Shown here: piece by piece, positions 35,237-43,580 of the stretch
Layout: each line of letters starts with the position of its first letter
Position numbering within the stretch: the stretch's first letter is position 1
Source of the DNA: Lachnospiraceae bacterium
Lineage (GTDB): Bacteria; Bacillota; Clostridia; Lachnospirales; Lachnospiraceae
Assembly (NCBI GenBank): GCA_029067085.1
Contig: JAIEFE010000013.1
Coordinates: 248,001 to 312,000, forward strand
Reading direction: 5' to 3'
DNA: 64,000 nt
Notes under the pieces: model-generated
Database searches by the model: none
The model's input: only the letters and a program-made list of their open reading frames with translations
Told to the model about the DNA's origin: nothing
Made by a program: the position numbers and the translations under genes

Positions 35237-36699
35237 TGGTTATCAACCATCTTTCCTAGTCTCGTGTGTTTTGAATGACCCAAGTAGTCAACCATTCGTC
35301 CCGTATAGTAAAATCCATGGCAGTGCTCAAGCGCTACCATGACAAATTTTCCTACCAATCTCTTATCCGCCTTAAAGTGTACCAGCATATTATTGGAGAG
35401 GCGTCCTGTCACAAAAGCCGGATCCTGTTCGTTTACCTCCTCCACCAGAGCCTCCATCACCTTTCCGCGAAGGAGCGCCGCCCTATCCTTGGCCGTCTCC
35501 TGCACCACGGCGAGAAGCTTGTCAAATCCCTCCCGCACAGTCTCTTCCGGCACCTGATTCTCCATGGCCGCCGCCGGCGTTCCCGTCCGTTTGGAATAGA
35601 TAAAGGTGAAGGCATTGTCATACTGCACCCGCCGCACCACATCTATCGTCTCCTCCACGTCCGCAAGCGTCTCTCCCGGGAAACCCACGATGAGATCCGT
35701 AGTGATCGCTATGTCGGGAATCTCCTTTTTCAGCTTCTCAACCAGAGCGAGATACTGTGCTTTCGTATACTGCCTATTCATGGCCTTTAAGATCCTGTCG
35801 GAACCCGCCTGCAGGGGCAGATGCAGATGACGGCATATCTTTTTTGAGTCCCGCATCACCGCGATCAGCTCGTCAGAAAGATCCTTCGGGTGAGAAGTCA
35901 TAAAACGAATCCGCCTCAGGTACTCGATCTGCTCCACCTCTCGCAAAAGTTCCGCAAAGGTGATCGGATGCTCCAGCGTTTTGCCGTAAGAATTGACATT
36001 CTGACCAAGCAGCATGATCTCCACCACGCCGTCTTCCACCAGAGACTCTATCTCCCGCAAAATATCTTTCGGTTCCCTGCTTCTCTCCCTGCCGCGCACA
36101 TAGGGTACGATACAGTAGCTGCAGAAATTGTTGCAGCCGAACATAATGTTTACGCCAGACTTGTAGCTGTACTTGCGCTTTACGGGAAGATCCTCAACGA
36201 TTCTGTCAGTTCCCTCCCAGATCTCGGCCACCATCCTGTCGCTCTCATACATATCCGCGAGGAGCTTTGCAAATTGAAAGATATTGTGCGTGCCAAAGAT
36301 AAGATCGACGAAACGATAGCTTTTCTTAATTTTTTCGATCACTGCCTGCTCCTGCATCATACAGCCGCAGAGAGCGACTTTCAAATAAGGCTTTTTCTTT
36401 TTCAGGCTGTTCAGAACACCAAGCCTGCCGTAGACCCGCTGATTGGCATTATCGCGCACCGTACAGGTATTATAGAGGACAAAGTCAGCTTCCTCCTCGG
36501 ATTCGACCAGCTCATGCCCGCTCGCAAGAAGAATACCTGCAAGCTTCTCCGAGTCCCTGGCGTTCATCTGGCATCCGAACGTGACAACACACGCCTTTGG
36601 CGCAGCGCCGTGTGAGCGCACAAATGCCTCCACCGCATCACGGCAGCGTGCGATATCCTCTTCCTGCTGTTCTGTTTTTAATGCCTGATCGTCCTGCAA
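35224..36699 (-). CDS. miaB: tRNA methylthiotransferase MiaB
   Basis: This 491-aa radical SAM enzyme adds 2-methylthio to i6A37 of tRNA. The first iron-sulfur cluster uses cysteines in TFGCQMNARDSE, YNTCTVRDNANQRV and LCGCMMQEQ. The radical SAM motif is CNNFCSYCIVP. A TRAM domain ends the protein. The likely start is TTG at 36699 with GGAG eight bases upstream. The N-terminus (~35 residues, acidic) is slightly longer than typical. It acts on the product of MiaA (29626). Confidence 0.94.
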   Translation of the reverse strand: MQDDQALKTEQQEEDIARCRDAVEAFVRSHGAAPKACVVTFGCQMNARDSEKLAGILLASGHELVESEEEADFVLYNTCTVRDNANQRVYGRLGVLNSLKKKKPYLKVALCGCMMQEQAVIEKIKKSYRFVDLIFGTHNIFQFAKLLADMYESDRMVAEIWEGTDRIVEDLPVKRKYSYKSGVNIMFGCNNFCSYCIVPYVRGRERSREPKDILREIESLVEDGVVEIMLLGQNVNSYGKTLEHPITFAELLREVEQIEYLRRIRFMTSHPKDLSDELIAVMRDSKKICRHLHLPLQAGSDRILKAMNRQYTKAQYLALVEKLKKEIPDIAITTDLIVGFPGETLADVEETIDVVRRVQYDNAFTFIYSKRTGTPAAAMENQVPEETVREGFDKLLAVVQETAKDRAALLRGKVMEALVEEVNEQDPAFVTGRLSNNMLVHFKADKRLVGKFVMVALEHCHGFYYTGRMVDYLGHSKHTRLGKMVDNQWLN

Positions 36700-36782
36700 T
36701 GTGTATTCTCCGTTTAAATCAATCTTTTTAATTTAGCTCAAAGTCCGGCTTTGTAATATATTCCATATAAAGGAATTTGCTG

Positions 36783-36836
36783 CACCGAGTTTGCGCAGCC
36801 AATCTCGCGTAGTTAATGCTGCAGGCATTTACTACA
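36783..36836 (-). repeat. Two-hairpin repeat over the degV stop
   Basis: Hairpin B is flanked by CGAG (36786-36789) and CTCG (36804-36807) with an imperfect inner stem. Hairpin A is GTAGTTAATGC-tgcag-GCATTTACTAC (36809-36835), one mismatch. The degV stop codon lies inside hairpin A. A direct repeat GGCATTTACTACA occurs at 36824 and 36843. Confidence 0.65.
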
Positions 36837-37701
36837 CCCGAAGGCATTTACTACAGGCGACCGCCAGCGACCCCGGTCCGATATGGCAGGCGATGCTCAA
36901 AGACAGCGGATCCATGTGGACATCAAAACCAGGAAACGCCTCCTGCACTTCCCTCCTTAACTGCTCCGCAGCCTCTCTGTCATAGGTGTAAGCAATCTGT
37001 AGATGAATATTATCAGGCGTTGCACCACCGAAACGCTTTTCCATATCGCTTCTGATCGCGTTTATCATAATACTCTTTCCCTGAGAGACCGTCCTCGCCT
37101 TCGCAAAAGCATCCAGTTTCTCTCCCTGGATCTGCAGGACGGGTTTCAGTCTTAAAATCGTCCCCAGCGCAGCCGCTGCAGGCGTGATCCTGCCGCCCTT
37201 TTTCAGATAATAGAGTGTGTCAAGCATGATGTAGATACTGGAGTTAAACTTATCTTCCTCCAAAACCGCCTTGATCTGTGCTGCATCCAAGCCTTTCTCC
37301 GCCAACATTAAAGCGTCAAGCGCCGACTGTCTCTGCGTCACGGAGATACGCTGGTTGTTAACCACCTGCACCCTCCCCTCATAGTCCTCGGCAAGCATGA
37401 GCGCGCTCTGACAGGAGCCGCTCAAACCGCTCGACATGGGAATATGCACGATCTCATCATGCGTTGAAAGCACTTCGTCCCAAAGCTCCAACACAGACTC
37501 AGGGCTTGGCTGGCTGGTGATCACATCCGCATTCTCTGAGAGGCGTATGTAAAATTCCTCCTGCGTCAGCGTAATATCCTCATAGTAGGTCTCCTCATTG
37601 ATCATAAACGGCATTGGCAGCACGTAGAGACCGTACTCCTCCGCCTGTGCCTGTGTGATACCGCTGTTACTGTCAGTTATGACTGCAATTTTCTTAGACA
37701 T
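36832..37701 (-). CDS. DegV family fatty-acid-binding protein
   Basis: This 289-aa EDD-fold protein has the family signs ITDSNSGITQAQAEEYG (residues 8-24), TSQPSPESVLELWDEVLS and HIPMSSGLSGSCQSAL. DegV/FakB proteins carry a fatty acid and present it to FakA for phosphorylation. A FakA-like protein is encoded in the same run (39822), separated by recG, which supports a pair. The C-terminal end reads into the hairpin repeat, so its last residues may be recent. Confidence 0.88.
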   Translation of the reverse strand: MSKKIAVITDSNSGITQAQAEEYGLYVLPMPFMINEETYYEDITLTQEEFYIRLSENADVITSQPSPESVLELWDEVLSTHDEIVHIPMSSGLSGSCQSALMLAEDYEGRVQVVNNQRISVTQRQSALDALMLAEKGLDAAQIKAVLEEDKFNSSIYIMLDTLYYLKKGGRITPAAAALGTILRLKPVLQIQGEKLDAFAKARTVSQGKSIMINAIRSDMEKRFGGATPDNIHLQIAYTYDREAAEQLRREVQEAFPGFDVHMDPLSLSIACHIGPGSLAVACSKCLRV

Positions 37702-37751
37702 ATATTCCGATTCTCCTATGTTTGTAATTTCTCCCCCTTACGAGTTTACCG

Positions 37752-39806
37752 TCAGATACTTCTAAAGTCAACCTCATTTCCGCCTGCGGCAAGCTTCTCG
37801 GCCAGGCATCTTTTAAGCCCCTCATGTTCCGTTTTCGCAAGTTCCGGGTCTTCCGCGAGGATCCGCTCCGCCCAGTCACTCGCGCTCTGCAGGATGGCTG
37901 CGTCCTGATAGATGTCACCCAGAGCAAACTGCAGCTCGCCGCTCTGCCTGATCCCGAAAAGATCCCCCGGCCCCCGCAGCGCAAGATCTTTGCTTGCAAT
38001 AACGAAACCGTCATTTGACTCATTTAGAATTTTCAGGCGTTCCATAGTCTCCGGTCTCTCGGAGGCGCTGATAAAGATGCAGTAGGACTGCTTGTCACCG
38101 CGCCCCACCCGTCCTCTGAGCTGATGAAGCTGGGCAAGCCCGAAGCGCTCCGCGTTCTCAATGAGCATCACCGTGGCGTTAGGCACATTGATTCCCACCT
38201 CAATAACGGTCGTAGAAACCAGCACGTCGATATAGTGTGCCTCGAAAGCCTCCATGATCCGGGTCTTCTCCGCAGGCCGCATCCTGCCGTGAAGGGCCGC
38301 CACCCGGACGGAGGCAGGAAGCGCTCCCTGCAGCTTTTTCGTATAAGTTCCCACATCCTCAAGTTCCTGTGACTCCCCTTCCTCCACCATAGGGCAGATC
38401 ACATAGACCTGACTGCCGGCCGCAACCTCTTTTTCTATGAATTTATAGGCAGTATTTCGATAATTCGTATTTACTACACAGTTTTTGATGGGAAGTCTGT
38501 CCGCCGGAAGCTCGTCCAGCACGGAGATGTGCAGATCTCCGTAGAGGATGATAGCCAGCGTTCTGGGAATAGGCGTTGCGCTCATCACCAGTACATGAAC
38601 TGTGCTTCCCTTCTCCGTCAGAGTCTCACGCTGCCTGACACCGAAGCGGTGCTGCTCATCTGTGACGACAAGAGCAAGGTTCTTGTAGACAACTTTCTCC
38701 TGAATCAAGGCGTGTGTCCCAAGGATGACATCCGCCTCACCGTTTTCAATCTTCGCGTAAATCTCCCGCCTGTCTTTTGTTGTGACCGAACCGGTCAACA
38801 ATACCGGATTGATCTGCAGCCCGTACTTTTTTTTCAGGTCGAGCAGACTTTCATAATGCTGTCTGGCCAGCACCTCCGTTGGTACCATCATAGCCCCCTG
38901 ACAGCCGTTAGCCACACACATGATGAGCGAGAGAAAGGCAAGTATGGTCTTACCGGAACCAACATCCCCCTGAATCAGACGGTTCATCACGCTCTCCCCG
39001 CACAGATCCGCCTGAATCTCCCCCCACACTCGCTCCTGTGCCTTTGTCAGACGGTAAGGCAGGGCTTCGATCAACCGTTTCGTCTGCGCAACCTCAAGCA
39101 TGGGATGTGCATTTTTTTCCTGTTCGCCCACCTCCCTCATCTTACGGATTGCCAAAATAAACTGGAAGAACTCATCGAACACCAGCCGCTTTCTTGCCTC
39201 CACCAACGTCTGTCTGTTCGAGGGAAAGTGCATCTGCGAGACCGCCTCGGAAAGACTTACAAAGCCTTCCTCCCTGCGGATTTTCTCCGGCAGCGCATCC
39301 TCCGCAAACTTCACCAGTCCGATGGCTTGTCTTACTGCCTTGGTAACGGCGTTGTTGGTGAGGCCCTTCGTGATGGCGTAACGCGGCTGCATACAGTCCA
39401 CCAGCTTCCCGTACTCCTCAGGCTTGTAGATCTTCGCCTGCTCCATGAAAAAGCGCTCTTTCCCCCGGTGCAGCCGCCCTCTGAAAAGGTAGGGAACACC
39501 GCGCTTTAAGCTGTTTTTCAGGTATGGCATATTAAAGTAGGTCAGATGCAGTGTCGCTTCCCCGCATGAAGCCTGAAAGCTGGTGATGGAAAGCCCTCGC
39601 ACATGTCTGGTTGCCACATTACCCAAAAGAACGCCCTCCACTGTCACAAGCTCCTCCGCCTGCGCCGACGATAACGCCACCGGTTCGGAGAACTGCTCAT
39701 AGTCTCTGGGATAATAGAAAACCAGCTCTTCCGCCGTAAAAATATGCAATTTTTCAAAGAGGGCGGCGGTTTTGTCACCGACGCCCTTCAAAGATCTGAT
39801 ATCCAT
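37752..39806 (-). CDS. recG: ATP-dependent DNA helicase RecG
   Basis: This 684-aa helicase reverses stalled replication forks. It has an N-terminal OB/wedge domain (about 1-230, VEGVLLGNVATRHVRGLSI), Walker A GDVGSGKTILAFLS, DEQH box VVTDEQHRFGVRQR, TATP-like MSATPIPRTLA, and VIEVGINVPNATVMLIENA and QLRGRVGRGDKQSYC in the second RecA domain. Length is normal. Order yloU-yloV-recG matches Bacillus. Confidence 0.95.
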   Translation of the reverse strand: MDIRSLKGVGDKTAALFEKLHIFTAEELVFYYPRDYEQFSEPVALSSAQAEELVTVEGVLLGNVATRHVRGLSITSFQASCGEATLHLTYFNMPYLKNSLKRGVPYLFRGRLHRGKERFFMEQAKIYKPEEYGKLVDCMQPRYAITKGLTNNAVTKAVRQAIGLVKFAEDALPEKIRREEGFVSLSEAVSQMHFPSNRQTLVEARKRLVFDEFFQFILAIRKMREVGEQEKNAHPMLEVAQTKRLIEALPYRLTKAQERVWGEIQADLCGESVMNRLIQGDVGSGKTILAFLSLIMCVANGCQGAMMVPTEVLARQHYESLLDLKKKYGLQINPVLLTGSVTTKDRREIYAKIENGEADVILGTHALIQEKVVYKNLALVVTDEQHRFGVRQRETLTEKGSTVHVLVMSATPIPRTLAIILYGDLHISVLDELPADRLPIKNCVVNTNYRNTAYKFIEKEVAAGSQVYVICPMVEEGESQELEDVGTYTKKLQGALPASVRVAALHGRMRPAEKTRIMEAFEAHYIDVLVSTTVIEVGINVPNATVMLIENAERFGLAQLHQLRGRVGRGDKQSYCIFISASERPETMERLKILNESNDGFVIASKDLALRGPGDLFGIRQSGELQFALGDIYQDAAILQSASDWAERILAEDPELAKTEHEGLKRCLAEKLAAGGNEVDFRSI

Positions 39807-39821
39807 GTTTTCCCGTTTCGT

Positions 39822-41510
39822 CTACTCCGCTGAGATAATGTAGTAGTAGATCGGCTGACCGCCGTACTGCAGTTCAATATCACAGTCAGGATACTTCTCC
39901 GAAAGCCGCTCACTCAGCTTCTCCGCATCGTCTTTATCAATCTCCTCGCCGTAATAAACACTGATCAGTTCCTTATCCTGCGTCATCATGGCATCCACCA
40001 TCTCCAGCGTCACGCCTGAAATGGATGTCCCCACGGACAGGATCCCGTGATCACCGAGTCCCATGAAGTCCCCCTGCTTGATCTCCCGTCCGTCAATGTT
40101 CGTATCACGCACCGCATAGGTAACCTGTCCCGTCGCTACAGCCTCTATTTCCGCGAGCATGGTCTTCTCATTTTCCTCCACAGACAGATCCGGTACATAG
40201 TTGATCACCGCCGTAATGCCCTGCGGTACCGTTTTTGTCGGGATCACCACGATCTTTTTATCTTTCACCAGCGACTGTGCCTGATTGGCAGCCAAAATGA
40301 TATTTTTATTGTTCGGGAAGATAAAGATGCTGTCCGCATTCACTCTGTCGATAGCGTTTAGCATATCTTCCGTGCTGGGATTCATAGTCTGTCCGCCCTC
40401 AATAATGTGATCTACACCCAGTCCCTTAAAGATCTCGCCTATCCCGTCCCCCACAGAGACAGCGATAAAGCCGACGTCCTTCTTGGGTCCGGGAAGATCA
40501 TCGTCCTCTGCAGGCTTCTCCTCCTGCTTGGACATCTTGAAAAGCTTCTCCTGATGCTCCAGCCGCATATTGTCAATTTTCATGTTGGAGAGTGCACCGT
40601 ACTTTAACGCCTTCTGTATAGCCAGACCGGGATCGTTGGTATGTACGTGTACCTTTACCACGTCCTCGTCCGCAACCACTACGATCGAATCTCCGATAGA
40701 TTCCAGATAGGCCTTGAAATCCATCTCCATTTTTATATTGAACACCTTGTTCAGCATGATGATAAACTCGGTGCAGTAACCGAACTTGATCTCCGCTCCC
40801 GCCTGGGCATCGAAGCTCTTCGTCCCGGGCATGCTGCCGGATGCCACTCCTGCGCTCTTCTCCACCGTCAGGTCGATCTCCTTGCCCAGATAAGCGTCGT
40901 AAGCGCCCTTTAAGACCTGCATCAATCCTTGACCACCCGAGTCAACAACCCCTGCCTGTTTTAAGACGGGAAGCATCTCCGGCGTCTGTTGTAACACCTC
41001 GTCCGCATAGGCGATCACCTGCTCCAAGAACTCTGACAGATCTGTAACACCCGCGTCTGCAAGCTCTCTCGCCTTCACCGCGCCGCCCTTTGCCACCGTA
41101 AGGATCGTGCCCTCCTTTGGCTTCATCACCGCCTTGTAGGCCGTTTCCACTGCCTTCTCGAAGGCTGAGGCAAGAACAGGGATCGTGATTTCCTGACACT
41201 CCTTCACGCCCTTGGTAAACCCTCTGAATAACTGGGACAGGATAACACCGGAATTTCCTCTTGCTCCTCTCAGAGAGCCTGAGGAGATTGCCTTGCACAG
41301 AGAAACCATGTCAACATCTCCCATGTCATAGAGAGCGGACACCTCTCTTGCTGCCGCCATGATCGTCATGGTCATGTTCGTGCCCGTATCGCCGTCCGGC
41401 ACGGGAAACACGTTCAGCTCATTGATCCATTCCTTCTTATTTTCCAGATTCTTTGCACCGGCCAAGAACATCTTAGCCATTAATGCGGCCTCTATCGTAT
41501 TTGAACTCAC
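39822..41510 (-). CDS. FakA-type fatty acid kinase, DAK2/YloV family
   Basis: This 562-aa protein has an N-terminal DAK2/DhaL kinase domain (FPVPDGDTGTNMTMTI near residue 34, SLRGARGNSGVILSQLFRG, KEGTILTVAKGGA), then a middle and DegV-like C-terminal domain (EDMLNAIDRVNADSIFIFPN). It phosphorylates fatty acids bound by FakB/DegV proteins, feeding exogenous fatty acids into phospholipids. GTG start with GGAGG seven bases upstream. The pairing with asp23 upstream and recG downstream is the usual Firmicutes order. Confidence 0.88.
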   Translation of the reverse strand: MSSNTIEAALMAKMFLAGAKNLENKKEWINELNVFPVPDGDTGTNMTMTIMAAAREVSALYDMGDVDMVSLCKAISSGSLRGARGNSGVILSQLFRGFTKGVKECQEITIPVLASAFEKAVETAYKAVMKPKEGTILTVAKGGAVKARELADAGVTDLSEFLEQVIAYADEVLQQTPEMLPVLKQAGVVDSGGQGLMQVLKGAYDAYLGKEIDLTVEKSAGVASGSMPGTKSFDAQAGAEIKFGYCTEFIIMLNKVFNIKMEMDFKAYLESIGDSIVVVADEDVVKVHVHTNDPGLAIQKALKYGALSNMKIDNMRLEHQEKLFKMSKQEEKPAEDDDLPGPKKDVGFIAVSVGDGIGEIFKGLGVDHIIEGGQTMNPSTEDMLNAIDRVNADSIFIFPNNKNIILAANQAQSLVKDKKIVVIPTKTVPQGITAVINYVPDLSVEENEKTMLAEIEAVATGQVTYAVRDTNIDGREIKQGDFMGLGDHGILSVGTSISGVTLEMVDAMMTQDKELISVYYGEEIDKDDAEKLSERLSEKYPDCDIELQYGGQPIYYYIISAE

Positions 41511-41525
41511 CGTTTCATCCTCCCT

Positions 41526-41885
41526 TTAGTCTATCACCCGGACACCCTCGACAAAAATATTGATCTTTTCCACTGCAATCCCGGCAAACTCCTCCACTTT
41601 GTACTTTACGCTGTCGATCAGGTTATCGGACACCGCAAGAATACTCACGCCGTAAGAGACAATGATATGGAAGTTTATAGTCAGCTTATTGTTATTCAGA
41701 AACACTCGTATGCCGCGGGTCATGCTGTCCTTTTTTAAGAGCTTTACCAGCCCGTCCTTTACGCTCATGCTCGCCATACCTACCACGCCGAAGCACTCCA
41801 TCGCCACAGTGCCCGCGTACTGTGCGATCACGTCCTGATCGATCGAAATATTCCCCATATGGGTATCCATTGAAGAGACTTTCAT
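41526..41885 (-). CDS. Asp23/Gls24 family protein (YloU-like)
   Basis: This 119-aa protein has the Asp23 fold (GNISIDQDVIAQYAGTVAME, GVRVFLNNNKLTINFHIIVS). It is soluble and probably membrane-associated, linked to envelope stress in other Firmicutes; precise role unknown. It is the first gene of asp23-fakA-recG. ATG is preceded by TAGGAGGTAATCT. A perfect TATAAT (41915-41920) lies upstream on the minus strand. Confidence 0.88.
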   Translation of the reverse strand: MKVSSMDTHMGNISIDQDVIAQYAGTVAMECFGVVGMASMSVKDGLVKLLKKDSMTRGIRVFLNNNKLTINFHIIVSYGVSILAVSDNLIDSVKYKVEEFAGIAVEKINIFVEGVRVID

Positions 41886-41914
41886 AGATTACCTCCTAAA
41901 ATAATAATATATAC

Positions 41915-41943
41915 ATTATACCCCGATATGCTCAAAAAAGAAA
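41915..41943 (-). promoter_or_regulatory. Possible promoter of asp23-fakA-recG run
   Basis: On the minus strand a perfect TATAAT (41915-41920) is 17 bases from a weak -35, TTTCTT (41938-41943). It would start transcription of the long minus-strand series. Confidence 0.4.
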
Positions 41944-41967
41944 CCGAAAAAAAAGTATAATTTGCAC

Positions 41968-41996
41968 TTGCAATCTCTTTCACTTTCTGCTATCAT
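41968..41996 (+). promoter_or_regulatory. Promoter of rpmB
   Basis: TTGCAA (41968-41973), a 17-base spacer and TATCAT (41991-41996) are correctly spaced 45 bases before the ATG. Confidence 0.6.
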
Positions 41997-42041
41997 ACTA
42001 ATGTTGCGAAAAGCAAATCGAGTTTGTTAGGAGGTGTAAAG

Positions 42042-42227
42042 ATGGCTAAGTGTGATATTTGTGGTAAAGGCGCTCATTTTGGTAACAACGTCAGCCATTC
42101 TCATAGAAGATCAAACAGAATCTGGAATTCCAATATTCAGAATGTGAAATGCAAAGTGAATGGCGGCAATAAAAGACTTCATGTGTGCACACGCTGCTTA
42201 AGATCCGGTGCTGTCGAGCGCGCATAA
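42042..42227 (+). CDS. rpmB: Ribosomal protein L28
   Basis: This 61-aa large-subunit protein has the zinc-ribbon cysteine pairs C4-C7 (MAKCDICGK) and C49-C52 (HVCTRCLRS), the C+ paralogue type. The true start is the ATG at 42042, six codons into the open frame, preceded by AGGAGGTGTAAAG. It is a single-gene transcript divergent from asp23, the same arrangement as in Bacillus, with its own promoter and terminator. Confidence 0.96.
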   Translation: MAKCDICGKGAHFGNNVSHSHRRSNRIWNSNIQNVKCKVNGGNKRLHVCTRCLRSGAVERA

Positions 42228-42263
42228 CCGTACATCATAATGTAAGCAAATGTATATGAGATA

Positions 42264-42292
42264 AGAGGGTTGACTAAATCGGTCAGCCCTCT
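42264..42292 (+). terminator. Terminator of rpmB
   Basis: AGAGGG-t-TGAC (42264-42274) pairs with GTCA-g-CCCTCT (42282-42292), followed by TTTTTTGTC. A strong intrinsic terminator. Confidence 0.9.
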
Positions 42293-42314
42293 TTTTTGTC
42301 TGTTTTTTATTTGA

Positions 42315-42905
42315 TTATGCCTGTCTGGACTTCTCAAACTCCCTCTTCAGACTCTCATACTCTCTGTTGATCTTTTGAATGATCTCCGTATCCCCGGCAA
42401 GGTTGTCCGGATGAAAAATCTTGGTCAGATCCTTGTATCTCTTCTTTAAGGTGAGTGGATTCTTCACACCGTGAAAAAAAAGGCTCACTTCGGGCAGTCC
42501 GTCATAGAGACCGTGTTCTTCCATAAATTCCTTCTCTGCGGTAAGCCTTGCCCATTCTTTCTCCAACCGTCTGCGGTCCATGTCAAGCTTCTGAAAGCCG
42601 TCCTTTATGATCTCCAGCTTCTCAGCCACAAGCTTATTATCCTTTTTGATTCGCCTTTGCTCGGAAGTCATCTTTCGATTCAGGATCTTCATTTCCTCCT
42701 GAAACCGCTGCTTTTCCTGCTCAAACTTCTCCTGCTTAGCGTCAAGCTCCGCTGCCGCCGTCGCAAGACGGATATTCTCGCGAAACAGCCAGGCCTTCAG
42801 CTCCTGCAGGGAATCCTGTGAGACCTCCTCATCTGCAAGAATTCCCTCTATACTGCCTTTGTCTTCGCTGTCCTTCTCTATGTTATCGTTCCCTCTGGTA
42901 TCCAT
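42315..42905 (-). CDS. Coiled-coil protein with C-terminal J-like domain
   Basis: This 196-aa soluble protein has a long charged coiled coil (about 35-125, KQEKFEQEKQRFQEEM) and a C-terminal J-domain-like part with LKKRYKDLTKIFHPDN (the HPD motif kept) and INREYESLKREF. HPD is the DnaK-activating motif, so it may be a specialised co-chaperone. The partner is not visible. It precedes a 46-aa membrane protein and the GerW/DUF2953 pair on the same strand. Confidence 0.75.
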   Translation of the reverse strand: MDTRGNDNIEKDSEDKGSIEGILADEEVSQDSLQELKAWLFRENIRLATAAAELDAKQEKFEQEKQRFQEEMKILNRKMTSEQRRIKKDNKLVAEKLEIIKDGFQKLDMDRRRLEKEWARLTAEKEFMEEHGLYDGLPEVSLFFHGVKNPLTLKKRYKDLTKIFHPDNLAGDTEIIQKINREYESLKREFEKSRQA

Positions 42906-42982
42906 AGTACCTCAATCCTCAATTTATCTATATAAAACTACTCTCATCAAATCGCGTGAAATCAATCCTGTAAAATCTACCG

Positions 42983-43123
42983 CTAATCACAGCAAAAAAA
43001 GCCGTATCCGACCAGCACAAGCAGCGCAATCAGCACGATCCCCAGAAAACGATTCATCAGAAACAGCATGATGATCATACCTGCGGCAACACACAGTGCG
43101 ACAAACCCTATCATTTTCTTCAT
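42983..43123 (-). CDS. 46-aa membrane mini-protein
   Basis: A 46-codon frame (MKKMIGFVALCVAAGMIIML, ending GYGFFCCD) encodes one or two hydrophobic segments with a basic start. It is too short for common gene cut-offs. A purine-rich AGGGGTGGCCT precedes the ATG, and there is clear space on both sides. It lies 64 bases after the GerW-like gene in the same direction. Small membrane proteins in this place may belong to the sporulation cluster. Function unknown; reality depends on conservation. Confidence 0.5.
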   Translation of the reverse strand: MKKMIGFVALCVAAGMIIMLFLMNRFLGIVLIALLVLVGYGFFCCD

Positions 43124-43187
43124 AGGCCACCCCTGCTTATGCTCTTATGATACTATATGCCTCACCTTTATTAAGGTGCTTTTCCCT

Positions 43188-43580
43188 TTATTTATTCTCC
43201 TCCGGGAAAGCGATATCCACCGCCTTATCGTCCTCCATCATCTCTTCCTTTGGCGTCGTAAATTTCTCCACAATATCCGGAATCATATCAAGCACCTTAG
43301 TCACCATGTCCTGATTCTTGACATTGACCAGCTTGGTCGATCCGTTTTTGATCACCAGCACTGCGCTGGGGCTCATCTTTGCAGAGAATCCGCCGCCACC
43401 GCCGTTTTTCTTATCAGATGCATTTGCGCCTGCGCCGACTCCAAAACTCACGTCCACCAAGGGCAGAATGATGGTGTCTCCTATCTGTGTGGCATCTCCC
43501 ACCACGGTTTTGGTACCGATCACCGCATTCATTCCTTTCATCAGGGATTCTACCACACCGCAAAAATTATTCTCAGCCAT
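43188..43580 (-). CDS. GerW/YtfJ family sporulation protein
   Basis: This 130-aa protein matches the YtfJ/GerW family: LMKGMNAVIGTKTVVGDATQ, ILPLVDVSFGVGAGA, a glycine run GGGGGFSAKMSPSAVLVIK and NGSTKLVNVKN. In Bacillus it sits in the spore and is needed for germination with L-alanine. Overlaps DUF2953 gene by eight bases, a standard pair. Its presence is evidence that the organism can form spores. Confidence 0.88.
   Translation of the reverse strand: MAENNFCGVVESLMKGMNAVIGTKTVVGDATQIGDTIILPLVDVSFGVGAGANASDKKNGGGGGFSAKMSPSAVLVIKNGSTKLVNVKNQDMVTKVLDMIPDIVEKFTTPKEEMMEDDKAVDIAFPEENK

Noticed and set aside
42859..43071. 70-codon plus-strand frame over the 46-aa gene region
   Set aside because: It overlaps the start of the J-like gene on the opposite strand and has no ribosome site; the minus-strand 46-aa frame is better supported.
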